From a bacterium (GTDB lineage: Bacteria > Myxococcota > UBA727 > JAUIJE01), in contig JAUIJE010000008.1 in NCBI GenBank assembly GCA_030431455.1, positions 1 through 64,000 of the forward strand: a stretch of 64,000 nt of DNA. The letters are read 5' to 3'. Both the position numbers and the translations under genes were made by a program. A model generated the notes under the pieces. It worked only from the letters and a program-made list of their open reading frames with translations, ran no database searches and was not told where the DNA came from. This document shows positions 1 to 6,538 of the stretch, piece after piece; positions within the stretch are counted from its first letter, which is position 1; each line of letters begins with the position of its first letter.

Positions 1-305
1 GGCCCCAGAGCTGGTCCCCGAGCTGGTCCCCGAGCTGGCCCCAGAGCTGGTCCCCGAGCTGGCCCCAGAGCTGGTCCCCGAGCTGGTCCCCGAGCTGGCC
101 CCAGAGCTGGTCCCCGAGCTGGCCCCTGAGCTGGCCCCAGAGCTGGTCCCCGAGCTGGCCCCTGAGCTGGCCCCAGAGCTGGCCCCCGAGCTGGTCCCCG
201 AGCTGGCCCCAGAGCTGGTCCCCGAGCTGGTCCCCGAGCTGGCCCCAGAGCTGGTCCCCGAGCTGGCCCCTGAGCTGGTCCCCGAGCTGGTCCCCGAGCT
301 GGTCC
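1..305. repeat. 12-bp tandem coding repeat, about 25 units
   Basis: Units alternate between GAGCTGGTCCCC and GAGCTGGCCCCA, with rare variants (GAGCTGGCCCCT, GAGCTGGCCCCC), and run without interruption from base 1 to about 305; they probably continue beyond the window. Because the unit is a multiple of three, copy-number change keeps the minus-strand frame open and only alters the length of the (D/G)QL(G/W) ladder. The high identity suggests recent expansion or contraction. Confidence 0.95.
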
Positions 306-571
306 CTGCTGATCTTTTGCAGCAGGTTCACGGCAAGCATCCCAGCCGCCGGGCTATCCACAAAGAACACCAGGCCAGGGGGCTCAAGGCCACGTTCGCG
401 ATATGAGGCATCCAGCGCCCGACGGGCAGCCTCGCGGTCGGTTGGTTCAGTGGAGCGACCAAGGGCCAGCATCTCTGCTCGCCATTCGCGCATCCGCGCC
501 CAGTCGGCCTCGGGGATTTCCACAAGGCGGTTGCCGTCCCAGGTGCGGCCGTTTTCGTCTGTGCGCCGCAT
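1..571 (-). CDS. DUF6745-like repeat protein, 3' end cut by window edge
   Basis: The minus-strand frame starts at ATG 571 and stays open to base 1, giving at least 190 residues with the C-terminus outside the window. Residues about 1-90 are non-repetitive and include ARRALDASYRERGLEPP and VFFVDSPAAG, the pattern I associate with DUF6745 proteins (a small acidic/aromatic head, then a long QL/QV ladder). From about residue 90 the protein becomes a four-residue ladder of (D/G)QL(G/W/R) encoded by 12-bp repeats. The start overlaps the stop of the upstream gene by one base (TGATG), so the two are translationally coupled. Function is unknown. Such genes are often found in phages or variable islands, which agrees with the tRNA fragment nearby. 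The family call rests on pattern memory, not on a search. Confidence 0.6.
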   Translation of the reverse strand, partial: MRRTDENGRTWDGNRLVEIPEADWARMREWRAEMLALGRSTEPTDREAARRALDASYRERGLEPPGLVFFVDSPAAGMLAVNLLQKISRDQLGDQLGDQLRGQLGDQLWGQLGDQLGDQLWGQLGDQLGGQLWGQLRGQLGDQLWGQLRGQLGDQLWGQLGDQLGDQLWGQLGDQLWGQLGDQLGDQLWG

Positions 572-912
572 CAGTCTTCCACCCGCCGCCAGCCCTCGGG
601 GGTGTATTCGCGCTGACGCTGAACGCGCCAGAGGCCCGAGCGCAGCACCAGGGTTTCGTGGGTGTCGTGGGTGCGGTGGTGCACGATGTCCACCGGGTCG
701 CCCTCGATCCGCAGGTAGCAGACCATCCCGTCATCGGGGACGTCGAACACCCCGACGCCCTTTGCAGTCACAGTGTGGTGGTGGCCAGTCTCGCTGTGGG
801 CAAGGACGTGCTGACCGTTCAGCGCCTTCCGTTCCACCAGCCCATCAGGCAGCTGGTCGACGCGGATGAGCAGCATGTCCCCTTGGGCGCCGATGTTGTC
901 TACGTTCTTCAT
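571..912 (-). CDS. Small GHHH-motif protein, partner of the DUF6745-like gene
   Basis: The protein has 113 residues from ATG 912, which has GGAGGA five bases upstream; an in-frame start at 969 has no comparable ribosome site. It begins MKNVDNIGAQGDMLLIRV and contains SETGHHHTVTAKGVGV and a VDIVHHRTHDTHETLVL stretch near the C-terminus. The 'GD-lli-R ... E-tGHhH' pattern occurs in small proteins of phages and actinobacterial or myxobacterial islands, usually next to DUF6745 genes. No signal peptide or membrane segment is visible. The cluster of histidines could bind metal, but that is inference. It is coupled to the next gene by a one-base stop/start overlap. Confidence 0.7.
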   Translation of the reverse strand: MKNVDNIGAQGDMLLIRVDQLPDGLVERKALNGQHVLAHSETGHHHTVTAKGVGVFDVPDDGMVCYLRIEGDPVDIVHHRTHDTHETLVLRSGLWRVQRQREYTPEGWRRVED

Positions 913-1083
913 GTTTCCTCCGTTTTGTTGGTGAGTTAGTGATGCAGGATCATTGACTGAACCCCGCACGGCCCGCGTCTCCTCTGGCGGAACCTGATAG
1001 GTGACGAGGGGGCCCAGGAATCCCCTCGTCGGTCTCCACCCTCGACGCCTGGGCGTCCTCTCCGGCCAAGCCGGCGCGGGCTT

Positions 1084-1296
1084 TTATGAAGTTCCCTTGT
1101 GCTCAGCTTTCTCGAGCGCCGACCGCACAAAGCAGTCCTTCGCTTCGAGCAGCTTGCGGAGCCCCGCGGCCTTCTCTGCCCCATCGGGCAACTCTGCGTC
1201 CATCTGAGTCGCCAGGGTGCGCATGGGCTCGCTCACCTTCTGGAGGTTTTCGGGGAGATGGCCGAACTGAAACCATCGAATCGTCGGATGCGACAC
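1084..1296 (-). CDS. Small helical protein resembling Acb2/Tad1 hairpin proteins
   Basis: The protein has 70 residues from GTG 1296, with AAAGGA about seven bases upstream, and ends at TAA. The core reads FGHLPENLQKVSEPM, then an LPDGAEKAAGLRKLLEAKD stretch ending in CFVRSAL. It is therefore two helices joined at an LP-x-G-x-E turn with a conserved LLEAKD helix. Small phage and prophage proteins with this layout have been grouped with the Acb2/Tad1 hairpin domain. Acb2 and Tad1 are phage proteins that sequester signalling nucleotides of CBASS and Thoeris immunity. The similarity is in layout and a few positions only, so nucleotide binding is inference. It lies in the same minus-strand group as the DUF6745-like gene. 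Confidence 0.6.
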   Translation of the reverse strand: MSHPTIRWFQFGHLPENLQKVSEPMRTLATQMDAELPDGAEKAAGLRKLLEAKDCFVRSALEKAEHKGTS

Positions 1297-1460
1297 TGAC
1301 TGTCCTTTCGTTTGTAAACTGATGCGGCGCCCAGAAGCAGGACGGCAAAGTAGCGACGACGGGGCTTTCGGCCGCCGGCGCGGAAGGTGAGACGCAGGTT
1401 CTCGTTCGGCTCATGCGAGAGCGCCATGTTGCGCAAGTAGACGATTTGCCCGTCCCTCAT
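1233..1460 (-). CDS. Possible small basic protein, uncertain
   Basis: This 75-residue frame begins at ATG 1460 (MRDGQIVYLRNMALSHE) and has a basic, hydrophobic middle (RRRYFAVLLLGAA). It overlaps the following gene by 64 bases in another frame. No convincing ribosome site precedes it and no family is recognised. I list it because it is the only frame able to fill the gap between the tRNA fragment and the 1084-1296 gene on the strand used by its neighbours. Confidence 0.3.
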   Translation of the reverse strand: MRDGQIVYLRNMALSHEPNENLRLTFRAGGRKPRRRYFAVLLLGAASVYKRKDSQCRIRRFDGFSSAISPKTSRR

Positions 1461-1591
1461 CGCCGGCCACCAGTGTGCGGCTTTTGTGCGGTGGATTTTG
1501 CGCGGGGTGCGCCCGGGTGCGTTTGGTGCTCCAGGGGCTGCGCATGGTGCTGCGGTTTGGGGGCGGGTGCGTCTGGTGCGCTACCGTCTCC

Positions 1592-1641
1592 CCGGCCTGT
1601 CACGCCGAAGGTCGCGGGTTCGAGTCCCGTCCGCCCCGCCA
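1592..1641 (+). pseudogene. 3' half of tRNA-Asp (GUC), att-like fragment
   Basis: From the anticodon arm to the encoded CCA the sequence is that of a bacterial tRNA-Asp: anticodon loop CTGTCAC, variable region AGGTC, T-arm GCGGG-TTCGAGT-CCCGT, acceptor 3' strand CCGCCCC, discriminator G, then CCA. The 5' half is not canonical. A GGGGCGG that could pair with the acceptor occurs at 1560-1566, but the 25 bases between it and the anticodon stem do not make a normal D-arm and are part of a local GGTGCG-rich repeat. A fragment starting at the anticodon loop and ending at CCA is the usual att footprint of tRNA-integrating elements. The intact tRNA would then lie to the left, beyond the element. Confidence 0.65.
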
Positions 1642-1646
1642 GAAAT

Positions 1647-1674
1647 GGAGCCCTTTGGGCTCCTTTTCTTTTTT
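1647..1674 (+). terminator. Rho-independent terminator after the tRNA fragment
   Basis: A perfect 7-bp stem, GGAGCCC/GGGCTCC with a TTT loop, is followed by a T-rich tail (TTTTCTTTTTT). It sits five bases after the CCA, as expected for the terminator of a tRNA-Asp gene carried along with the fragment. Confidence 0.9.
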
Positions 1675-1675
1675 C

Positions 1676-1724
1676 GCGGGGCGGACGGGCTCGAATCCCG
1701 CGACCTTCGGCGTGACGGGCCGTC
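1676..1724 (-). repeat. Inverted copy of the tRNA-Asp 3' half
   Basis: Read on the minus strand this segment repeats the tRNA-Asp anticodon-to-acceptor region with only about three differences over 45 bases, including an indel in the T-arm. With the direct copy at 1592-1641 it forms a large inverted repeat whose centre is the terminator hairpin. A shorter inverted remnant (CCGCCCCGCGACCTTCGG...) lies at 1819-1845. Confidence 0.9.
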
Positions 1725-1921
1725 GGCGAGAATTCAAGCAGTGGCGGTACGCGCGGGTTCACCCGCTCTCCGAGGGGCAAGCCCCTCCCCCGCAAGCGGG
1801 GCCCCCTCCCATTTGGCCGTCCGCCCCGCGACCTTCGGCGTGACGCACCCTCGACGACAATCAACCCCTCACAACACGCGCGGGTTCGCCCGCTCGCCGG
1901 GGGGCAAGCCCCTCCCCGCGT
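1676..1921. repeat. Two diverged copies of a ~127-bp repeat unit
   Basis: Each unit holds an inverted tRNA-Asp remnant followed about 50 bases later by a block with two small hairpins (GCGGGTTC-CCCGC and GGGGCAAGCCCC). Matching positions are ACCTTCGG at 1703 and 1831, and GCGCGGGTTC at 1751 and 1878, a period of 127-128. The units differ at many positions, so the duplication is old. No gene is evident in 1642-2001. Confidence 0.8.
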
Positions 1922-2001
1922 GCCGGGCCGGCGGTTCGGCCGCGGCCCGTTCGTGCCGAAATCCGCCCGAAGCCCAGGCCCCACGACGCCAGATCGAGAC
2001 A

Positions 2002-2036
2002 GTTCATTGCATCCAAACATTTCTGATTCTATGAAC
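2002..2036. promoter_or_regulatory. Possible MarR operator/promoter region
   Basis: A locally AT-rich stretch upstream of the marR-like gene is bounded by GTTCAT and ATGAAC arms 23 bases apart. MarR proteins commonly repress their own operon from such sites, but this spacing is wide for a single operator, so the assignment is weak. Confidence 0.25.
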
Positions 2037-2071
2037 TATCCAATCCAAGTGAAGCAAACCCGGAGCCACCG

Positions 2072-2563
2072 ATGGGCCGTCCCAAACGCGACATCATGCA
2101 CACCACCATCGAGCTGTTCCTCGACGCGCTCAGCGCGGTGCGCACCCTGCACCACCAACGCCACGGCGCGGTCAGCTGGCTGCGCCTGGATCTTTCCATG
2201 CGCCAACTGAAGGCAACCATGACGCTGGTCGCGCAGGGCCCGATTCCCGCGGGGGAGCTGGCCGCCACCCTCGGCATCGCCCCCTCGGCGGCCACCCCGC
2301 TTGTCGATCAGCTGTGCGAGCTCGGCCTCGCCCAGCGCGAACCCGACGAGGCCGACCGCCGCGTCACCCGGGTGCGGGCCACCCCCGAGGCCCAAGCGCT
2401 GCGGGACCGCCTGATGAACAGCAACCGCGAGGTCCTGCTCGAGTTGCTCGACCACCTCACCGTGCGCGAACTCGGCGCGCTCGAGACAGGGTTGGCCGCG
2501 CTTGTGTCCGCCGCAGAACAGAACCAACGCCCCGCGGAAGCCCGCGCCCAGGTCGCCTCATGA
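2072..2563 (+). CDS. MarR-family transcriptional regulator
   Basis: This 163-residue winged-helix protein has the MarR layout: N-terminal dimerisation helix, then AELAATLGIAPSAATPLVDQL as a helix-turn-helix at about residues 60-80, and the wing EPDEADRRVTRVRAT ending near residue 110. The DxRxxxV/R wing motif is typical of the family. The start ATG 2072 has CGGAG upstream. Its stop overlaps the transporter start by four bases (ATGA), so regulator and pump are made together. Regulators in this arrangement usually repress their pump and release DNA on binding a toxic ligand. The ligand cannot be read from the sequence. Confidence 0.9.
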   Translation: MGRPKRDIMHTTIELFLDALSAVRTLHHQRHGAVSWLRLDLSMRQLKATMTLVAQGPIPAGELAATLGIAPSAATPLVDQLCELGLAQREPDEADRRVTRVRATPEAQALRDRLMNSNREVLLELLDHLTVRELGALETGLAALVSAAEQNQRPAEARAQVAS

Positions 2564-4173
2564 ACGCCCCCATCGACGCCCCCATCGACGAACTGGCACC
2601 CGACGAGCTGCCCCGCCGCGTGGTCATCGCCACCATGGGCGGCGTGGTGTCCGCCATGCTGATGGCCGCCCTCGACGGGACCATCGTCGGCACCGCGATG
2701 CCGCGGGTCATCGCCGAGCTTCACGGCTTTGAGCATTACACCGCGGTGACCACCGTCTACATGTTGGCCGCGACCGCGGTCGTGCCCATCGCCGGCAAGC
2801 TCGGGGACCTGTTCGGGCGCAAACCCTTCCTGCTCCTCGGCGTGGTCGTCTTCGTCATCGGCAGCGCCCTGTGCGGCGCGGCCCAGACCATGACCCAACT
2901 GGTGATCTTCCGCGGCCTCCAAGGCGTGGGCGGCGGGTTTTCCCAGGCGATGGCCTTCACCACCATCGCCGACCTGTATCCCCCGGCCCAGCGCGGACGG
3001 ATCACCGGGGTGATGGGTGGCGTGTTCGGCCTCGCCAGCGTCATCGGGCCCGCCATCGGCGGCTTCCTCACCGACGGCCCCGGGTGGCGCTGGTGCTTCT
3101 ACGTGAACCTCCCCGTCGGGGCGGTGGCCGCGATCATCCTGTGGCGCTTTTTCCCCGGTCGGCCGCCGCGCACCGAAGCCAAGCCCAGCATCGACTACGC
3201 GGGCGCGGTCACCATGTTGCTCGGGGTCATCCCCCTCCTGCTCGCGCTGTCCTGGGGCGGGCGCGAACACGCCTGGGACTCCCCCCTGATCCTCGGCTTG
3301 CTCGGCTTCGGCGCCGCCGCCGCGGGCCTGTTTTTGTACATCGAGACCCAAACCAAAGAGCCCATCTTGCCCCTGGGCCTGTTCCGCAATCGCATTGTGT
3401 GGACGTCGTCGGCCGCGGCCACGCTGGTCTCGGCGGGCATGTTCGGCACCACCATCTTTATTCCGTTGTTCATCCAGGCGGTGATCGGAACCTCGGCCAC
3501 CAAGAGCGGGGCCGTGCTCACCCCCATGATGTTCGCGATGATCGCCTCGAGCATCACCTGCGGCCAGCTCATGACCCGCACCGGCAAATACAAATGGTTC
3601 GCCGTGGCCGGCACCGCGGTGACCACGGTGGGCCTCTTCCTGCTCTCGCGGATGGACGCGCACACCACGTACGCGACGGTGTTCGGCAACATGATCGTGA
3701 TGGGGCTCGGGCTCGGCCTGACCATGCCGGTGTTCAACCTCGCGGTGCAAAACGCGGTCGAACACCGCCAAGTCGGGGTCGCCACCTCGTCGGTGCAGTT
3801 CATGCGCTCCCTCGGCGGGTCCATCGGCGCGGCGATTTTCGGCAGCGTGTTGCTGAACTTCTTCGCCCCCGCCCTGCACGAAGCGTTGCCGGCCGACCTC
3901 GCGGCGAAGTTGCCCCCCGAAGCCCTCGCCCGCTTCGAAAACCCCCAGCTGCTGATGAACCCCGAGGCCACCGCCCAGCTCGCGCAAAGCCCCCTCGCCG
4001 CCCACCTCGAGCCCATCCTCGAGGCGGTCAAGGCGGCCTTGGCGTCCTCGCTCGCCGATGTGTTCGGCTTCGGCGCGTTGCTGGTTCTGCTCTCGGTGGG
4101 CTTGACGCTCTTTTTGCGCGACATCCCCTTGCGCAAGACCAACGCGGTGCGCGCGGCCCCGCCCGTCGAGTGA
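2560..4173 (+). CDS. DHA2-family MFS drug efflux transporter
   Basis: The protein has 537 residues and about 14 hydrophobic segments, the size and topology of the DHA2 (EmrB/QacA-type) proton-drug antiporters. The motif LDGTIVGTAMPRV in the first membrane helix corresponds to the family's LDxTIVNVALP signature. GKLGDLFGRKP after helix 2 is MFS motif A, and a GxxxGPxxGG-type motif C (GLASVIGPAIGGFLT) lies in helix 5. It should export hydrophobic compounds from the inner membrane. The start overlaps the marR-like gene by four bases. A large cytoplasm-facing segment near residues 430-480 precedes the last helix. Confidence 0.92.
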   Translation: MNAPIDAPIDELAPDELPRRVVIATMGGVVSAMLMAALDGTIVGTAMPRVIAELHGFEHYTAVTTVYMLAATAVVPIAGKLGDLFGRKPFLLLGVVVFVIGSALCGAAQTMTQLVIFRGLQGVGGGFSQAMAFTTIADLYPPAQRGRITGVMGGVFGLASVIGPAIGGFLTDGPGWRWCFYVNLPVGAVAAIILWRFFPGRPPRTEAKPSIDYAGAVTMLLGVIPLLLALSWGGREHAWDSPLILGLLGFGAAAAGLFLYIETQTKEPILPLGLFRNRIVWTSSAAATLVSAGMFGTTIFIPLFIQAVIGTSATKSGAVLTPMMFAMIASSITCGQLMTRTGKYKWFAVAGTAVTTVGLFLLSRMDAHTTYATVFGNMIVMGLGLGLTMPVFNLAVQNAVEHRQVGVATSSVQFMRSLGGSIGAAIFGSVLLNFFAPALHEALPADLAAKLPPEALARFENPQLLMNPEATAQLAQSPLAAHLEPILEAVKAALASSLADVFGFGALLVLLSVGLTLFLRDIPLRKTNAVRAAPPVE

Positions 4174-4222
4174 CCCCGGGCCCGCATCGACGCGCGCGGG
4201 CGGGGATGCCTAGACTGTCCGG

Positions 4223-5383
4223 GTGTTCGCCGTGGTCATCGCCGCCGCCCTCGCCGTCCCCGCCTACAACGCGGGGGTCACCGGCCACGCCATGACCGGC
4301 TGCGGCCAATGTCACGGCAGCGCCCTGACCAAGCCCGCCCTCGAGGTCACCGGGCTCCCCAGCGGCACCTTCTTCGACACCAGCCTCGACGTCGAGCTGC
4401 TCATCCACAGCAACGTGGCCAACGGCCGCGGCGGCGGACTGGATGTCCGCATCACCGGGCCCGGGGCCCTCCTGCAGTCGACCGACCCCAAGACCCAGCT
4501 CAACCTCGGCGAGATCACGCACGACGGATACAAGCTCGCCCCCATGGGCACCAACACCGTCACCTTCTCCATGCGCATTGTGAACATGAAGACCGGCACC
4601 CACACCATCCACTTCGCGGGCAACGACGTCAACGGAACCGGCAGCTCGGGCGGCGACACCTGGCAGACCACCACCGCGCAGTTTGAGGTCTACAACGTCG
4701 ACAACGATTTTGACGGCGTCCTCAACGACGTCGACGCCGACCCCAACACCCCGGCCACCCCGTGCGATGGCTTCACCCCGGTGTGCACCACGCTCGACCA
4801 GGTGGGCTGCTGCGAAGACAACTGCCCCGACGTCGACAACGTGGACCAGACCGACACCGATCAAGACGGCGCGGGCGACGCGTGCGACAACTGCCCCGAC
4901 GACGCCGACCCGACATTTGTGGACAGCGATGGCGACGGCGTCGGTGACCTCTGCGACAACTGCCCCGACGACTACAACTCGGACCAGTACGATGGCGACG
5001 GGGATGGCAATGGGGATGTATGCGCTCCGCCGGCCCTCCCCGACGCAGGGGTCGACGCGTCGGCGCCTGACGCCGCGTGGCCCGATGGCGGCGCCGACGC
5101 GGGCGCCCCCGACGTGGTGGGCGTGCCCGACGCCGCCGTGGCCAGCCCCGACGCGGGCCCGCGAGACGCGGGCGGCCCCGACGCCCACGACGGGGCCGAG
5201 GATGCCGGGGGCCCGGGCCTCGACGGGGGCACGCGCCCCGGGGCTGATGCCGGCGCCTCCCCCGACGCGGGACCGGACGCGCCCGGGGGGTGTCGTCACC
5301 TGGCCGCGGTGCCTTCGGCACCAGGCTCGCTCGTCCCGCTCGCGTTGGGGTTCGGGCTCTTGTGCCGTCGACGCCGGACGTGA
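4223..5383 (+). CDS. Exported CxxCH protein with TSP3 repeats and MYXO-CTERM-like tail
   Basis: The 386-residue protein starts at GTG 4223 with a short signal peptide ([16 protein letters not shown]). Residues 25-32 contain CGQCHG, a single c-type heme motif, followed by a beta-rich domain resembling reelin-type or choice-of-anchor domains. Residues about 155-260 hold thrombospondin type 3 calcium-binding repeats ([22 protein letters not shown]), then a long Asp/Ala/Gly-Pro linker. It ends with GGC, a hydrophobic stretch and LLCRRRRT, like the MYXO-CTERM sorting signal processed by myxosortase. It is probably a surface-anchored cytochrome-like protein. The stop overlaps the next gene's GTG start. 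Confidence 0.8.
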   Translation: MFAVVIAAALAVPAYNAGVTGHAMTGCGQCHGSALTKPALEVTGLPSGTFFDTSLDVELLIHSNVANGRGGGLDVRITGPGALLQSTDPKTQLNLGEITHDGYKLAPMGTNTVTFSMRIVNMKTGTHTIHFAGNDVNGTGSSGGDTWQTTTAQFEVYNVDNDFDGVLNDVDADPNTPATPCDGFTPVCTTLDQVGCCEDNCPDVDNVDQTDTDQDGAGDACDNCPDDADPTFVDSDGDGVGDLCDNCPDDYNSDQYDGDGDGNGDVCAPPALPDAGVDASAPDAAWPDGGADAGAPDVVGVPDAAVASPDAGPRDAGGPDAHDGAEDAGGPGLDGGTRPGADAGASPDAGPDAPGGCRHLAAVPSAPGSLVPLALGFGLLCRRRRT

Positions 5384-6405
5384 GCGGGCCGCCGGTCGAC
5401 CTGCTCGTCGTGGGCGCGGGCCTGGCCGGCGTGCTCGTGGCCGAGGGGGTGCGGCGCCGGGCGCCCCACCGTGCGATCACCATGGTGCACGACCCGCGGC
5501 ACGCCTCCGGTTCCCACACCCCGCTCGCCCTCTGCCACGCGCTGCCCGGCCGGTCGCTGCGCTACGACGACGACACCGCCCGGGCGTTCGCCAAGACCCG
5601 CGCCGCGTTCGCGAACGACCCCGCCGCCCGCCCCCTCGACATCGTGCGGGCCCTGCACCCCGGGCACGACCCGGATCGCATGCGGCGCACGTTCGAACAG
5701 AGCCGCGACGCGCTCGGCCGGGATGGCTTTGCCCCGCGCGTGATTTCGCCTGACGCGGTCGGCACCGTCGGGCTGTCGCCGGCGGCGGCCCCCGGGGGCG
5801 CGCTGGTGTACGGCGCGGGCTTTTCGATTCCGCTCGGCCGGGTGCTCGAACAGCGTCGTCGCGCGCTCGTGGCCGCCGGGGTCCAGCTGCGGCCGGCGGT
5901 GGTGCACGAGGTCATCGCCTCCTCGGGGCCGCCCGCGGTGCGGACGTCCGCCGGACATCTCGTCGCGCGCCACATCGTGCTCGCCGCGGGCACGGGGCTT
6001 TCCACTTTATGCCCCGAGGCCGGTCTCGACACCGAGGCCGGCGCGCTCGCGGTGTGCGCGCCGGTCTCGCTGCCGGGGGCCTACGCGGGGGGCACGTTTC
6101 TCGCCCCCGCCCACGATGGTACAGTGGCATTGGGTTCGACCCACCAACCCGCGCACGCCCCACGCGATGACGACGACGCCACCCGCGCGCTGCGCCGGGC
6201 CGCGGCGCGGCTTCGCCCCGACCTCGACCTGCGGCCGCGCCAGGTGTTCTGGGGAGAGCGCGCGTTCGCCCGGTCGCGACGACCGGTGGTGGACGAGGTC
6301 AGGCCGGGGGTGTTTGTGTGCGGGGGGTTCGGCGGGGGCGGCCTGCTCCGGGCCCCGGCGGCGGCCGATCGGGTGGTGGACGCGCTTTTGCGCGCCGGCG
6401 GCTGA
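5380..6405 (+). CDS. FAD-dependent oxidoreductase, DAO family
   Basis: The chosen start, GTG 5380, overlaps the previous stop (GTGA) and gives a 341-residue protein that opens directly with the Rossmann motif [21 protein letters not shown]. The GxGxxG fingerprint, a central substrate region and a C-terminal FAD motif ([16 protein letters not shown]) match the D-amino-acid-oxidase/glycine-oxidase superfamily, although the protein is somewhat short and the substrate is unknown. It has similarities to the C-terminal oxidase of MnmC-like proteins. No signal peptide is present, so it is cytoplasmic. An upstream in-frame start at 5290 would overlap the neighbour by 94 bases and is unlikely. Confidence 0.8.
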   Translation: MSGPPVDLLVVGAGLAGVLVAEGVRRRAPHRAITMVHDPRHASGSHTPLALCHALPGRSLRYDDDTARAFAKTRAAFANDPAARPLDIVRALHPGHDPDRMRRTFEQSRDALGRDGFAPRVISPDAVGTVGLSPAAAPGGALVYGAGFSIPLGRVLEQRRRALVAAGVQLRPAVVHEVIASSGPPAVRTSAGHLVARHIVLAAGTGLSTLCPEAGLDTEAGALAVCAPVSLPGAYAGGTFLAPAHDGTVALGSTHQPAHAPRDDDDATRALRRAAARLRPDLDLRPRQVFWGERAFARSRRPVVDEVRPGVFVCGGFGGGGLLRAPAAADRVVDALLRAGG

Positions 6406-6538
6406 CTTTCAGACCCGGGCCATGACCGGCTGAATGTCCAATACAATTGAGCACTTGGGACAGTACGAAAGTTTCAGGAACCCAAGGTTGTGCCCGGCGC
6501 CGCAGCTGCGATGTCTACGCGCGCAGGGAGGGTTTTAT

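Noticed and set aside
1-305. Tandem array that could be mistaken for a CRISPR or satellite
   Set aside because: Units are 12 bp with no unique spacers and keep a coding frame open on the minus strand; it is a coding repeat.
1560-1641. Complete tRNA-Asp gene
   Set aside because: A GGGGCGG at 1560 can pair with the acceptor, but the 25 bases between it and the anticodon stem do not form a normal D-arm and belong to a local GGTGCG-rich repeat.
2308-4005. 565-codon open frame on the minus strand
   Set aside because: It is the antisense shadow of the MFS transporter; composition is His/Gly/Arg-rich with no signature, as expected from high-GC antisense frames.
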